In this document: in pieces, positions 11,001 through 21,779 of the stretch
How the letters are laid out: each line of letters begins with the position of its first letter
How positions within the stretch are numbered: the stretch's first letter is position 1
From: Sanderia malayensis
Lineage: Eukaryota > Cnidaria > Scyphozoa > Semaeostomeae > Pelagiidae
DNA: 64,000 nucleotides
NCBI GenBank assembly: GCA_013076295.1
Contig: RQOL01000952.1
Span: 1 to 64,000 of the forward strand
Direction: 5' to 3'
Notes under the pieces: model-generated
What the model saw: the letters and a program-made list of their open reading frames with translations, nothing else
The model's database searches: none
Told to the model about the DNA's origin: nothing
Position numbers and translations under genes: made by a program

Positions 11001-12544
11001 CAAATTCGCGTTGCGAACTCCATTTTCGAACCACGTATTCGCTGTTCACGTGACCCGTTTCGCCTTTTGCTGCAAATTGATTGGCTCTTTTGCGACTTCA
11101 CGAGAACAGTTGCGATGCTTAGGCCTAATGTAAACAAGCCCAAAGTTTTAATCAACAAATTATGATAAGGGATTATCAGGCGAGCGAAGCGAGCCAAGCT
11201 GTTGTAAAAGGAGTAGGCAGAGGCATGAGCGTAAGCGAATGCAGCGCACGAAGTGCGCCCTATCAGTCAATGCTTTTTGATAATGGATAGACAGGCGAGC
11301 GCAGCGAGCTAACCCATTGTACGTGAGGTTGACAGGGGCATGAGCGTAAGCGAATGCAGCGCACGAAGTGCGCCAACGACAGGCGAGCGCAGCGAGCTAA
11401 CCCATTGTACGTGGGGTCGAAAGAGGCATGAGCGTCAGCGAATGCAGCGCACGAAGTGCGCCAACCACATTAAGTTTTTTTCACTTGCCCCCCTCCGGGA
11501 AGCGAGCGAACGCGAGCGCCCCCGGCTAGTATGTATATATATGATCTGGATTAATATGGACACATTTTCTGATCACAATGAAAATGTGAATATTACTTGA
11601 ACCATACATCTCCTGATGAGTGATCCATATTACGAAACAGGCTAATCGAGATGAAAAGCATTGTTGAATTTTTTCCACTCACAGCATACTATATTACGCT
11701 CCATGTGCTTCCATTGAGCACTGTACAACGGAAAATCATATTCAAACACTACTGTATATATATTTTTTCCTAGGATACTGGTATGTGGATTTTCATGTGA
11801 ACTTGTCTGTAAATGTGTAAATTCTGAATGGTTTCAGGAGGAATATGATAATACTACCAGAGAATAATGGTGACAAAATATGTTGAAAAATATGGTGAGG
11901 ACACTTCAAAGTAATGAAAAGCAAAAACAAATCAGTTATATATACATGTATATATATTGTAAAAACATATAACTATATATAATATATATTGCATAAACAT
12001 CATACCTTCTCTGGCAAGTCGACTGTAAAAGACATTCTGCCCTGATAATTTTCTTTCCCCATTTCGCTTACTTGGTTTTGGCATTGCCTCTGAAGCTGAA
12101 GACTCTGCCAATTTCCTTTTCTTAACTTTTGCATTTTGATTGCCAATCCATCTCTGTAAGCAAGTTATAACATTTGCTACAGTAAAACTGTTTAGCCCAT
12201 ACTTTTTTAGCAAAGCCAGATCTTGATGAGTGACTCAGTGAACTTACAGAAACTTATTTCGTTTTTGACAATACATTGAAGTATATAGTATATATATACA
12301 GTGTGAATGTGAACCAATTGATGAACCTCGTAGCACATCAACAGAACATTAAATTTGATATTTCAAGTCAAACACTATGATTTTACCTTTATCTTGTCTA
12401 TGGACAAGGCAGTTTCTGCAGCAGCTGCTTCAATCTTCTCACTCATAAGGGTGATGGTCATTCCTCTTTCATAAAATGCCACTAAGGTTGCCCTTGTCTT
12501 GTCATCTATAATATGATATGTATCTGGTCTTGTAAGTTCCATAC
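5068..12544 (-). CDS. Five-exon gene with homeodomain-like motif (one frameshift)
   Basis: Exons read right to left: 12544-12387, 12153-12006, 8960-8762, 8320-8176, 5786-5068 (stop TAG). All four introns are GT-AG. Phases agree (0, 1, then 0 and 1), except that exon 3 needs one extra A in the A6 run near 8775 to read KKRLLNE into exon 4. The joined protein is about 455 residues. Exon 1 (ATG at 12542) gives a helical 52-residue block; with exon 2 it forms a homeodomain-like stretch, DKIK|RWIGNQNAKVKKRK, like the WFQNRRAK helix 3. A basic segment and LSGQNVFYSRLARE follow. Exons 3-4 are helical (ITILEQLGVESA). Exon 5 (238 codons) starts GGFAIQGIPEDVEWK and has no domain I know. Exon 1 follows an acceptor (aaatttcAG), so a 5' exon lies further right. 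A DNA-binding nuclear role is inferred, not shown. The frameshift could be a sequencing error or a sign of decay. Confidence 0.6.
6313..7891 (+). mobile_element. Complete non-autonomous Helitron (copy A)
   Basis: Starts with TC then TAATATATATATTCTGCGG (6313 on) and ends GACCCCTAG (CTAG at 7888-7891). Host bases are A (6312) and T (7892), and there is no target duplication: the Helitron signature of TC...CTAG between A and T. After the 5' module (TCACGTGATGACGC, ACAATAGATTCGACCCG, AACAATAGGTCGAACGCC) comes about 700 bp of unique sequence, then a tandem satellite of ~115-bp units (about 7085-7840), then a GC-rich 3' end. No transposition protein. It sits in intron 4 of the five-exon minus-strand gene. 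Confidence 0.85.
7085..7880 (+). repeat. Satellite of about 115-bp units inside Helitron copy A
   Basis: About six units, each with GCGAGCGCAGCGAGCTAACC, CATTGTACGTGGGGTTGAAA, GGCATGAGCG, GAATGCAGCGCACGAAGTGC and, in most, CTATCAGTCAATGTTTCTTG. Short units lack the last block. Each carries the small palindrome GCGCACgaaGTGCGC. The same unit occurs in the other Helitron copies and near 35.2-35.9 kb in the opposite orientation. Confidence 0.85.
9100..10549. other. Intronic stretch, no supported feature
   Basis: Lies inside intron 2 of the minus-strand gene. Moderately GC-mixed, with one short plus-strand open frame (9283-9543) that has no recognisable domain. Nothing else supported. Confidence 0.4.
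10550..10732. repeat. Three 61-bp tandem repeats
   Basis: Three units share CCACTCAGATCGAAGGCMAA and end in CCCACCCCAC. Unit 2 is 61 bp. The third unit runs directly into the 5' module of the truncated Helitron at its ACTTTCTTGCC, so the array sits exactly where that element's 5' end should be. Confidence 0.75.
10733..11529 (+). mobile_element. 5'-truncated non-autonomous Helitron (copy B)
   Basis: Begins inside the shared 5' module (TTTCTTGCCAAAAACAATAG) without the TC-TAATATATATATTCTG start, and ends in CCCCCGGCTAG followed by T (CTAG at 11526-11529). The interior holds about three satellite units (GCGAGCGCAGCGAGCTAACC, GCGCACGAAGTGCGCC). Its 3' end is a different variant (CCTCCGGGAAGCGAGCG...CCCCCGGCTAG) from copy A, matching the element at 46787. 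It lies in intron 2 of the minus-strand gene. Confidence 0.75.
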
Positions 12545-12716
12545 CTGAAATTTTCAAAAAACAAATTAAGCATATACTGTATAGTGTATAACCCATAAAA
12601 AGCACAAATCAATATCAACAAAAACAAGCAAGTAATATAACAAATAATGACACAAATCTCAAAAAATCATTAAGAGATATTAGAGAAATTTTTTTCTGTA
12701 AACAGCAATATTTTAA

Positions 12717-13978
12717 AGGGCTTATGCAGCCTAAAATTACATATAGTTTTTTTTGCTGAAAAGTATAGAATTCAACATGCTTATCAACATGCCACAGATA
12801 GAATATACAAATATTTTCTAGTTTTTGAGTTATTCATTGTCAAAATAGGGAATTTGGACAAATTCTGTTGAAGAAATTGACGTCAGAATGATGCGAAATC
12901 CCAGACCCCTTTGCGTACCACGGCCAACAAAACAACAAACCAGGCAGACTAAACAACGTCACGTCAATATGTAACTTGAAATAGGGAAACAAATACTAAT
13001 AAAGAGTATTAAAAAGGCATTTCATGGTCGATCATGTGTTGTAGGGGAACATAACAGCGCGAGTTGGACCAACACTAAATTCATCTCTCTCCATAAGTCT
13101 CGAAACTCTTCTAAAGACCTGGATTTGACCGTAACAACTGAAGACAAAACAGTACAATGAACAAAACTCATATGATTCCATAGAATTAATGTTTAACAGT
13201 TGCCAACAATTTATTAAATAACAAATGAACTAACCAATTATCAACATAAGTTTTATTTTCAAAACGGACATCCAGCTCTTTCAGAGATCACAACCCGATC
13301 CTTTATCATCACTGCCGTACCCAGCTTTGGGTCTTCTTGCAAGAAGAGGTTCTCCTTCGTACAAATTTCGACTATACGAAGACTACTGAATAGTCTTCGT
13401 CTTCTTCGCTACCCTCAAGAAGACTTCTTCCTTCGTTGTCAGAGGAATTTGTTTTAACTAATATTTTCGCAATCCGACATTTTGAAAAGATTTTAGCCAG
13501 ACACTGTTTCAACAGGCCGGGCAGCTCAGCTCTTGCTCAGAGAACAATAGTTGAAGAACAATAGCTCGGTTCATTCTGACGTCACATTTCACCAAAATCA
13601 TGAAAATTTTATTTTTTTCAAAATTTGTCAAAATTTCTGTGTTTTATTGAAAACAACGGAAATTGGCTCATAATGTGAGGAAAATATCGCGCTTTTAGCC
13701 ACAGGTAAGATAATTGAAATCGGCATCGCCTAAGTCGAGTTATTAAAAAAACTGTGGCGCACGGTCCATTTTTCCCCTACTGACCCCTATAAAAAATGAT
13801 TCGCGTGTCATCAAACTGACGTCACAGCTCTTCAACAGACCTGGGTGTGTTTGAGCTTGAAAAAAACATACTTATACTCGTCAGAAAACACTGAAAATAG
13901 GTTCATAGTGATACTCAGATCTTTTTCTTTTCATTTCCGTAAAAAAATCGATATGACATTTTAGGCTGCATAAGCCCT
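12717..13978. mobile_element. TTAA-flanked TIR element, non-coding
   Basis: Left end AGGGCTTATGCAGCCTAAAA (12717) is inverted at the right end (TTTTAGGCTGCATAAGCCCT, ending 13978), and both are flanked by TTAA (12713-12716; 13979-13982). TTAA duplication occurs in piggyBac and Kolobok; the AGGG start favours Kolobok (inference). The 1262 bp contain no coding frame. A cluster of AGAAGA/CTTCGT-type short repeats lies near 13330-13440. Confidence 0.75.
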
Positions 13979-14400
13979 TTAAAGGGTTGATTGACAAAAC
14001 ATCTTGAAAAAAATTGAAAATATAGAAAAGCGATCTCTGGCATACCTAGCTTCCACCAAGCAAGTGATGTATATATGTATTTACATGTAATTTATGGCAT
14101 GGTACAAATGTCAACACAGTATTTCTGGTTTATGTATGTTTGCATTTTGGTTGTTTGAAGGTAACTCCTTTTAACTGCACCTCCAGGAATAACTAGCCCC
14201 AGATTAATAACTAGCAATTATTAAGTGACTGTACACTTTTAAAAAGATGCATACATTCAGTAGGATATACTGAAAATGTGGCTAATTTATATAAATATAA
14301 TATACATAGTAAGATTGCATTGAATGGTACTGACCGAAAATTGGTAAAATGCGATTTTAAATTGAATTGTATTTAACTAAATAGTGTCTTGATGAAGATA

Positions 14401-14988
14401 CCGTATTTCTTCTATTAAGCACCCAGGCGCTTATTAAATATTTCGCAAAATTGGGTGGGCGCTTATTAGAAGGGGGCGCTTATTAGAGGGGGGGCGGTTA
14501 TTTCATAGTCCTAAAATTTGAAAATCGAACATCTTCAAAAACAAAACAATAATCTTATATTAACAATAATAGTATATAACAATAATCAATAATAACAAAG
14601 TTCTGAATGTTACTTATTGACATACGTTAAAAAAATGCTATGTTAGCATTGTTTTAGAAGAAATGAAGAAGCGACAGCATGGTAAAGCCGCACACATGGA
14701 CATTGAAATGACAAACATTAAAGATGGACATTTTCTTTAAGATATAATGACTAACTTTGGTCTTAAACTACTTGCTTATGTTGCCATTGATAAAAGAAGG
14801 GAATTGATGTCTATTCACATGTTTCTACGCTATTATTTGAACCAAACAGTGAAAATGTAAGAATTCTATTAACCGTCCTGGGCGGTTAATAGAGGGGGGC
14901 GCTTATTTCACACTTTTTGATTTTAGGGTGGGCGCTTATTGGAGGGGGGCGGTTAATAGAGGGTGGGCGCTTAATAGAGGAAATACGG
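14401..14988. mobile_element. MITE, CCGTATTTC family, second copy
   Basis: TIRs: left CCGTATTTCTTCTATTAAGC, right (reversed) CCGTATTTCCTCTATTAAGC, with TA on both sides (14399-14400; 14989-14990). GGCGCTTATTAGAGGGGGG-type repeats sit just inside both ends. Same family as 4652-4983, but 588 bp with a unique AT-rich centre and no coding. Confidence 0.8.
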
Positions 14989-15300
14989 TAATTACAATGA
15001 GGTGTTGAGATTCAATTCACAATACAGGGCAGGAAAGTCAGTGGTTTGGGATTACATCTTCCACTGCTAAAAGTGGACCACAACAAATGACAATGTAACA
15101 AATTTCATTGAATATTGAAATTAGTAATGGGCACTTCCAAATAGAGCAAAAGGTGGACTTACTACAATATGATCATTGCTTTCACATCTTGATATACCAG
15201 TGTGGAATACTTAGCATGATTTTAGAGTTATGGTTATGCAACAAAACATAATTATTTCATGTGGCAGCAGTAATAGTATTAAATAATCAATTTAATTTTA

Positions 15301-15482
15301 TAGTAAAATGTATAAAATATCTGCATTAGCCAATATAATGTAAAACTAAACGTTTCGGGCTGAGCCCTTTGTCAGTAGTAAAGGAGGATGATTACCTTTT
15401 TACTACTGATGATGGGCTCAGCCCGAAACATTTAGTTTTACATTGTATTGGCTAATGCAAATATTCTATACATTTTACTTTA
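15301..15482. ncRNA. Foldback with hammerhead-ribozyme-like core
   Basis: Two arms of about 82 bp (15301-15383 and 15398-15482) are inverted copies. On the plus strand the right arm holds CTGATGA (15406-15412), then GGGC-TCA-GCCC (stem-loop II) and GAAAC (15425-15429): the order CUGANGA, stem II, GAAA of hammerhead ribozymes. The left arm carries the same on the minus strand, but with CTGACAA, a broken core, before GGGCTCAGCCCGAAACG. Short-stem hammerheads of this look occur in Penelope-like elements and retrozymes (family knowledge). Stem III is minimal here and activity is unproven; it may be only a foldback repeat. Confidence 0.45.
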
Positions 15483-18330
15483 AAAGTAAATTGATTATAT
15501 ATTGTTATATAACCCCCGTCTTTAGGCCTAAGGCTAAATCATATTGAAATCTGATAAAATGTGTGTTGTTGTCAAAGCCTGTAATCTTGTGTCGTCAGAA
15601 ATATTAGTTGTCTAGCTCACTGACAGGACACAAATGTTCCTGCTTCTACCAGTTAAAACCCGCTCTCCTGCCGGCAGAAGATGCCCCTCTTCATTTAGGC
15701 CAAAGTTTTAGGCCTAGTATGTATAGTCCTCAATGCGAATATGCGAGCTGCCTTTTAGTTTGTTTCGAGAAAATGAAGCACCGCAGATAAATAACTATTA
15801 ATTCCAACAAAAACTGCATAAATAAAACAACAACTAGAAGTGTTTCATAATACCTTTCAATTTCTCTCTCCACTTCAATCCTTCAGTACACTGCTTCCTT
15901 CACATTCCACACCAAGCCAAGTCGCGCAATGCCACAGAACACAAACACAGATTGAATCCCCTGGGACAAGCAAAAAACATGTTCTTGGAAAAAGAGGGGA
16001 GATGTTTAGCATATGGGTTATTGTCCCTATTCTAAATCATCGGATGGCTTACATGATCATCTGGAATGGATACAACCCACATTTTAAATTTTAGAAGTAA
16101 GGGTTGTACCCATTTAGAACAGGCGGAGCTGGTGACTGTTACTACTACAACTGTGGAATATTAACCCTGAAGGTATTACTATCTTTCCTCTCATATCTTA
16201 TTCAATTTTTTCTTCTAATGTTTGAGTTTTTACTTGAAGGACGAGTTGATTTTTTGGAAACCGCAAAAGCACTACACAAACAACGCAGAGACATTTTGAT
16301 AGAAAAAACATGTAGGGTAATAAATATTGTGGAACCAATTTACGCATAAGCAACAATTGCAACAACATAAACGACTGGTTAACAACAAGGAAATTAGTTC
16401 CCATTCTCCTGCAGGATTTGCTGCGCACAAGAACAAGAACTTCCTCAATTGTTCTGAAACCATGGCCCCCTTGATGATTGGGTATGTGATATAGGCTGAT
16501 ATTATTTCTGTCTGCCATGCAGTGCATATCGAAAAGCGTGCATACGACCAACTTGTGCCAGTTTTTATATAGGTGTCTATTAATATTTTCAGACTGCAAA
16601 GAAACCGGGTGCTGCAGATTATGTGGGCAAGTAAATGGGGATCGAAACTATGTATGTAAAAACCATTATCAGTTATTGTATGAAAATATTGTATATATTG
16701 CAAGTCCACCAATAACCCCATCCCCTTCGAATAAAAACCCATTTTATCAGCAAAATTGTCCAATAAGCGCTCACTCGAAGAAGCATTCCCTTAAAGGCTC
16801 AAAAGCTAAAGCCTGGGCACTTATTCAAGGCTTTACGATAATAAAATACAAATGGTTCATATATTGCAAAATCATGCTGCTGATGATTTGGTGAAGAACG
16901 TATCGATAGAAGACGAAAAATACAAAATATCAGACATTTCAAAATTTTCCTTAATTTATGAATGACGCCCTTGAAAGTACTAATTGCTTCTATTCCATAG
17001 CCTCAGTGCTGTTGTGGAAGGTGGTTGAACATCGCCTGCATGAATAAAAACTTAGATGATGACGAACCGTTCCAATATATATCCTGTGGCAATGCACTAA
17101 TACAGGTAGATATTGATGCAGAAAACTCAGATGGACATCTGCTGAAATCGACACCATCAAATAAAAAAGATCCTCTGATAAACTACAAATGGTTACAAAG
17201 GAAACAGCAACTGATGATTACTACATACAAAAAAAGAAAAGAGCAACACCAAGACAAATTGAAAACGATTAAAAATGCAACAAAAACAAGAGCAAAGCGT
17301 TGCGAGCAATGTCGCAAAGAACTCAAAAGAAATAAAGTAGTGGACCCAAAATACATTATTGGTCATCATTGTGATCGACCATTTTACAGCAAACACACTG
17401 GCATATACACCCAGGGACGAGAAATTATTATTTATGCATTAGCAAAAAATGTCTGCGGTCCACCAAGCCAGAAATTAATGGCTCAACGATTGACATAGAC
17501 AATGTGAAGTCACACATCACAAAAGACGACCTTCATAGTTTCCAAAAAGAGATTGACAATAACATTATTGACCTCTGTGTACTTATGCACATTTAAATTT
17601 TATATGTAATTACCTTAACGTGTCTTAACAAGTAAAACTTTGTGAAACAATGAAAATGCACATATCGAAATTTAAGCAGCAAACTTATTGCATCAATTAT
17701 AGAGTTGTACTCAGCAAGGAGGACTTTCCAGATCTCTCGGGTTGAAGGTGGAGAACTTGTAAATTCAAATGGTTGAAAAAGTAAGGGTTTTCGAAACATG
17801 ACTTTTGCAAGTCCTGCTATCAACAGACAAATTGCTATTTCAATGCAAAAGAGAGGGTTTCACCAATGAACAAAGCCAAATCCTTAAGGAGTGTAAAGCA
17901 AATTCCATCAAAAATATATTGGATGCTATGTAGCTTTGTATTCATCCTCCGATTCATCCTCGGATTCAACATGCTATTCAGCTTCAGATTCCGCTATATG
18001 TTAATAAAATGCAAATATCTCACGAAATATACAGAGCTTTTGAAAGATGTTTGCAATTATGGGGAGAGCGATAAATTCTTCAAACATTTGGTAAGTAATG
18101 GTTTGCAAGTTTTTTATAAATCATTGTCATTTTTACATTGTTCTTAGCGTAACTTTCACCAGTTGTTGAGCACACAATTTGTGCACATTTTTAACGTTTT
18201 GAAACGTTTTTTGAAGCAGTCATGCTGATGGATAAAGACGGAGTTGTTTAGGAAAGACTTCCAGCGACTTGTATATAGAAGGAGTTGTCAAGGCAGTAAT
18301 GCATTTCAAGGACAACGTTACTAAAAAGGT
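15483..18330. other. Low-coding region, unassigned
   Basis: Contains several modest open frames but no domain I know. Plus-strand codon-like stretches near 17,840-18,100 (EGFTNEQSQILKECK..., KYLTKYTELLKDVC...) look like worn exon fragments. Apart from the frame entered at 17025 nothing could be supported. Confidence 0.35.
17025..17498 (+). CDS. Hypothetical protein fragment, lysine-rich
   Basis: An open frame of 157 codons; the start is not certain and may be an exon edge. It shows an acidic N-terminus, a long charged helix (KWLQRKQQLMITTYKKRKEQ), a CEQCRKELKR Cys pair, and a later GHHCDRP. The C-x2-C and H-x-C could form a small zinc site, but spacing does not match a family I recognise. 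The codon pattern is not obviously host-like. It may be part of a decayed transposon. Unrecognised. Confidence 0.25.
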   Translation: MNIACMNKNLDDDEPFQYISCGNALIQVDIDAENSDGHLLKSTPSNKKDPLINYKWLQRKQQLMITTYKKRKEQHQDKLKTIKNATKTRAKRCEQCRKELKRNKVVDPKYIIGHHCDRPFYSKHTGIYTQGREIIIYALAKNVCGPPSQKLMAQRLT

Positions 18331-18334
18331 GAAC

Positions 18335-18412
18335 ACGCCGGAACATGCCAGAACAACCCAAGAACAGGCGGAACACTCCAAGAACAACCCAAGAACACGC
18401 CAAGAACAGGTC
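18335..18412. repeat. Short-period minisatellite
   Basis: Repeats of CCAAGAACAAC / AAGAACACGCC type with a period of 12-15 bp. It would encode a QE/N-rich run on the plus strand, but this is most simply a minisatellite. Confidence 0.5.
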
Positions 18413-18614
18413 GAAATAATCATTAAAAAACCAACAACAATCTATTGCAATCAATAACTAAGCTAGTTGATGCCATTCTTACCATTTCAGTAACGTTTCT
18501 TGAAGTTAAAACATTAATTTTTAAATTTCTTGTCGAACATTTAGGCTGCCAAAATAACAACAATTCACTTCCATTGTCATTACAAGCTTTTGTTGTTTTC
18601 CACTCATCACGCAA

Positions 18615-18671
18615 ATGGGGATTGCCTCAGACATTGATCACCTCACCCTCAACGTCTGAGGCAATCCCCAT
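18615..18671. repeat. Perfect 18-bp hairpin
   Basis: ATGGGGATTGCCTCAGAC (18615-18632) is perfectly inverted at 18654-18671 with a 21-nt loop. No terminator-like or transposon-like context; it could be a foldback repeat end or a small-RNA precursor. Function unknown. Confidence 0.6.
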
Positions 18672-19646
18672 CAATAACGTTTTATTTATATGTCAGATAA
18701 TGTTCCGATGATGTAATAAGATTTAAGAAATTAGTATTTTTAATTTCCGGAAATGCCACTTCCGGTCATTTACCAAAATGGTCCCATGGCTTAAAGTAAT
18801 CAGTGATCTTCAATTAGTGGATTCAAACTCTAAAAACGTCGGTTAGGCAGGTTGCTAGATGGTTGTACAAAATTCCCTGCCTAGTATTATGATTGTGAAA
18901 TCGTCCAAATCAACCAAGAAAACAGGCGTGTAAAGATTCACTTTGTTGGATACCATGAAAAGTTCTAGCGCTTAATCACTTATGAAAAATTCTAAGGCAA
19001 AGATTCTAAGGACAATGTGTTCAGTTCTGTTGTCATTCCGTAGTCATTCCGCATTTTCCGCGCTTGTTCCGCTAGTTCCTTGTTTCAGTAACGACTGTTC
19101 AAATTTACAGCTAAATTTCTTGACTTTTGCATTCGCCTTTGTTGAACTCAATATTGGTGCACCTTTTGCTCTGTCTGTTATTGACCACTCTTTTTCATGG
19201 TCCCATCGGGCTTGTCGTGGGAAATGGCACCAAATGCCTGCGAAATCTTTATTTGCAGTTCCTATGCCACATATAATGGCAAGAAATTTCCAATCTTCTC
19301 CCAGAAAGTATTTGATTTGATATGTATTCCCATTAATAGTAATTTGGGACAATTGTTTCATCGCAGCTATCAAATCTGCAAGACATTCTTCCAAATTATC
19401 ATAACACTCTTTTGTCTTCACAATGGCAAGTGTATAGTTGCCTTTCTCAGTCATTGCTGTAGAACCTTCATTGATGATAGTATATGTTATGTTAATAACA
19501 TGAAGGTGTTTTCCAATATTAGTACCATCACCACTAATCTTAAGCATTAGTATGAGCGTTTCTCCTGTCAAGCATTGTAAGAATGGGACTTTTTGCTCCA
19601 GACTCTCTCTTAAACTAATTTGAGCCCCCCGTGCAATACCAGTAGG

Positions 19647-20122
19647 CAGAGAATTTCTTACAGAAATCTAGCAACTTTTCCTATGTTTCTTTTCTCACTT
19701 GATTATGAACGTATGATGTCTTGTTCTTGTTTTAAGCGACTGTACCTTTTGTAAAAATAGCTCATTCTCACGTGATCGATGACGTCAATATCCAGTATGA
19801 AAATTTTTTTTACTCAATCGAAAAGTGATTTATAACTCATTCGATAGATCTCGCTCTACTGAGTACTTTGGGTATAGCATTTCCACCTCTATCACGTACG
19901 TGATTCGAGTTACAGCACATTTAAAGTTTTTAAGCCAGGGGGTAACTCCATATAAAATTGACATGTTTTCATGAAAATTTTGGGCAAATAAATTCTTTCC
20001 TGCACTTGCGTATACTTTATTTAGTCTAAAATGGGAGGGGCAGGCTAAATATTTTAAGCAGGACCACCAATAAACGATCTAAAAAGGTAATTATTGCATT
20101 TTGAAACAAAGCAGTAACCCCC
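19647..20122 (+). repeat. Left terminal inverted repeat of the 6.45-kb element
   Basis: About 476 bp, inverted at 25629-26098. Landmarks: CACGTGATCGATGACGTCA, TATCGAATGAGY-type box, ATCACGTACGTGAT palindrome, ACCACCAATAAACGATCT. The innermost shared bases are GCAGTAACCCCC. Confidence 0.85.
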
Positions 20123-21779
20123 TTGTAAAGTCGAAGTCGTCGTTCTAATGACTTTTTTGTGGAATTTAAAACAAAACAAGCAATATACTAACATTAAATG
20201 TTGTAAAAATGGTTAGAAAAGTCTCACTCTAAATCGGTCGGTAGCCATAAGCAGACTATGGTACCCATTCATCATCTGAATCATTGGTCTGAGACTTCCC
20301 ATTCACTTTCGTTAGAATCGGGGCTGCAATCCTCAATTTCTGCTGCCATCTCGTCATCCCCAAAGTCTCCGTCACTTTCCAGAGGTATACCTTTATCCTG
20401 ATCTGTATTGGAACTGCTGTTTGCGTTGGGGCTTTTTTTCGTTTCTTCCTTCTTGGCTGGTTTGTAACTGGGCTATCACTCAAGTCATCATTGTCTCCTT
20501 CTATCGCAGCTTGATCTGACTTGTATCCTTTCTGGCGATGTTTTTTCTTTTGCAGAGAAGGTGGTAACTGTGTTCCTGTGAACCAAACAGGGGTCACAGC
20601 CGATGTTTCCTCGTTCCATTTCCACCCATAATCTTCCGGATCTAGCAGCTCAATCTGATACTCGCCACACTGAAGCCATATTTTAGTTTGCAACTGAGAT
20701 CGTTTTAATTCTTGAGCTCTTTTCCTTTTGCTGTTGATAAACACTTTTGTATCGATGTAGCCCTCGTCTTTACTACCCTTGTATATAACTGCACAGACAA
20801 ACTCTTTTAATTCCTGAATGTCCTTCTCAAGCAGTGGCTCGTCGTTCTGCAATCCATCTAGCATAGTAGAGAGTGGTGGATCTTTTAAAAGTTTTTTGAA
20901 AATTCTAACTTTTCCCGTTTTGAACATCTATGAGGTTGTATTGCAGCCAGAAATTGAATGAAAAGCTGGCAATGATAAGCAGAGCTGTCTTCCAATAAAG
21001 CGGCATATTTTTCCAACATCTGCAAAGCTATCTCGCTCGTACTTCATGAACCATTGGTGCGTTCTAGAATACTTTTCATATGCCCATACAAGAAGGACCA
21101 GCACATCTGTATCTTTGGCGACAACAACTACATCTTGATTTGCTAAAATCGAATGTAAGATGAACCTGCTATCTGCTTCTTCATGATTCCAATGGAGGAG
21201 CACCTCACTTGACCTATTTGTGATTTGGTATGTCAGTTCTTTTGAGGTTATGACAACTAGGCATTTTAGCTTGGATCTGCTTTCCTTTGATTGCAAGTAA
21301 TCTGCGATGGCTGAAATAAGGTTTTCCTTGTTCTCTCCATTGTGAAAGAAGCTTTCCCATGGCGCACCTTGTAGCATGCGTTGGTTGACATTGCTGATAT
21401 GAACCCGGGGGCCTTTTTCTCCTCTGTCTTTTCTTGGGCCTTCTTTTGGGCCTTCTTTCATACTTTTTTCTACGTATGTATCATTGATTATTCCGACACT
21501 GTTTGGTTCATGTTCTCTGCTAGGGGTAACAAACTGAACGAGACAGTCGAGTAAATTTGTTTTTGCTGTTTTTGTATGTTGTTTTTGCTTTTAGTGACCT
21601 GATCGTAGCCATTCCATCTATGAACAATGCGCATCGTTTTGGAGCAACATCAGTTGTGCTTTCTGACTCTTTAATCAGTAAGTTCCTGAATTGCAATTTA
21701 TCTGATTGACGAAGACTGTATTCCGTTGTAGCGATTGGCAAAGGCACTGATGTTATGGGGAAATTGAAGGCTTCCTCCA

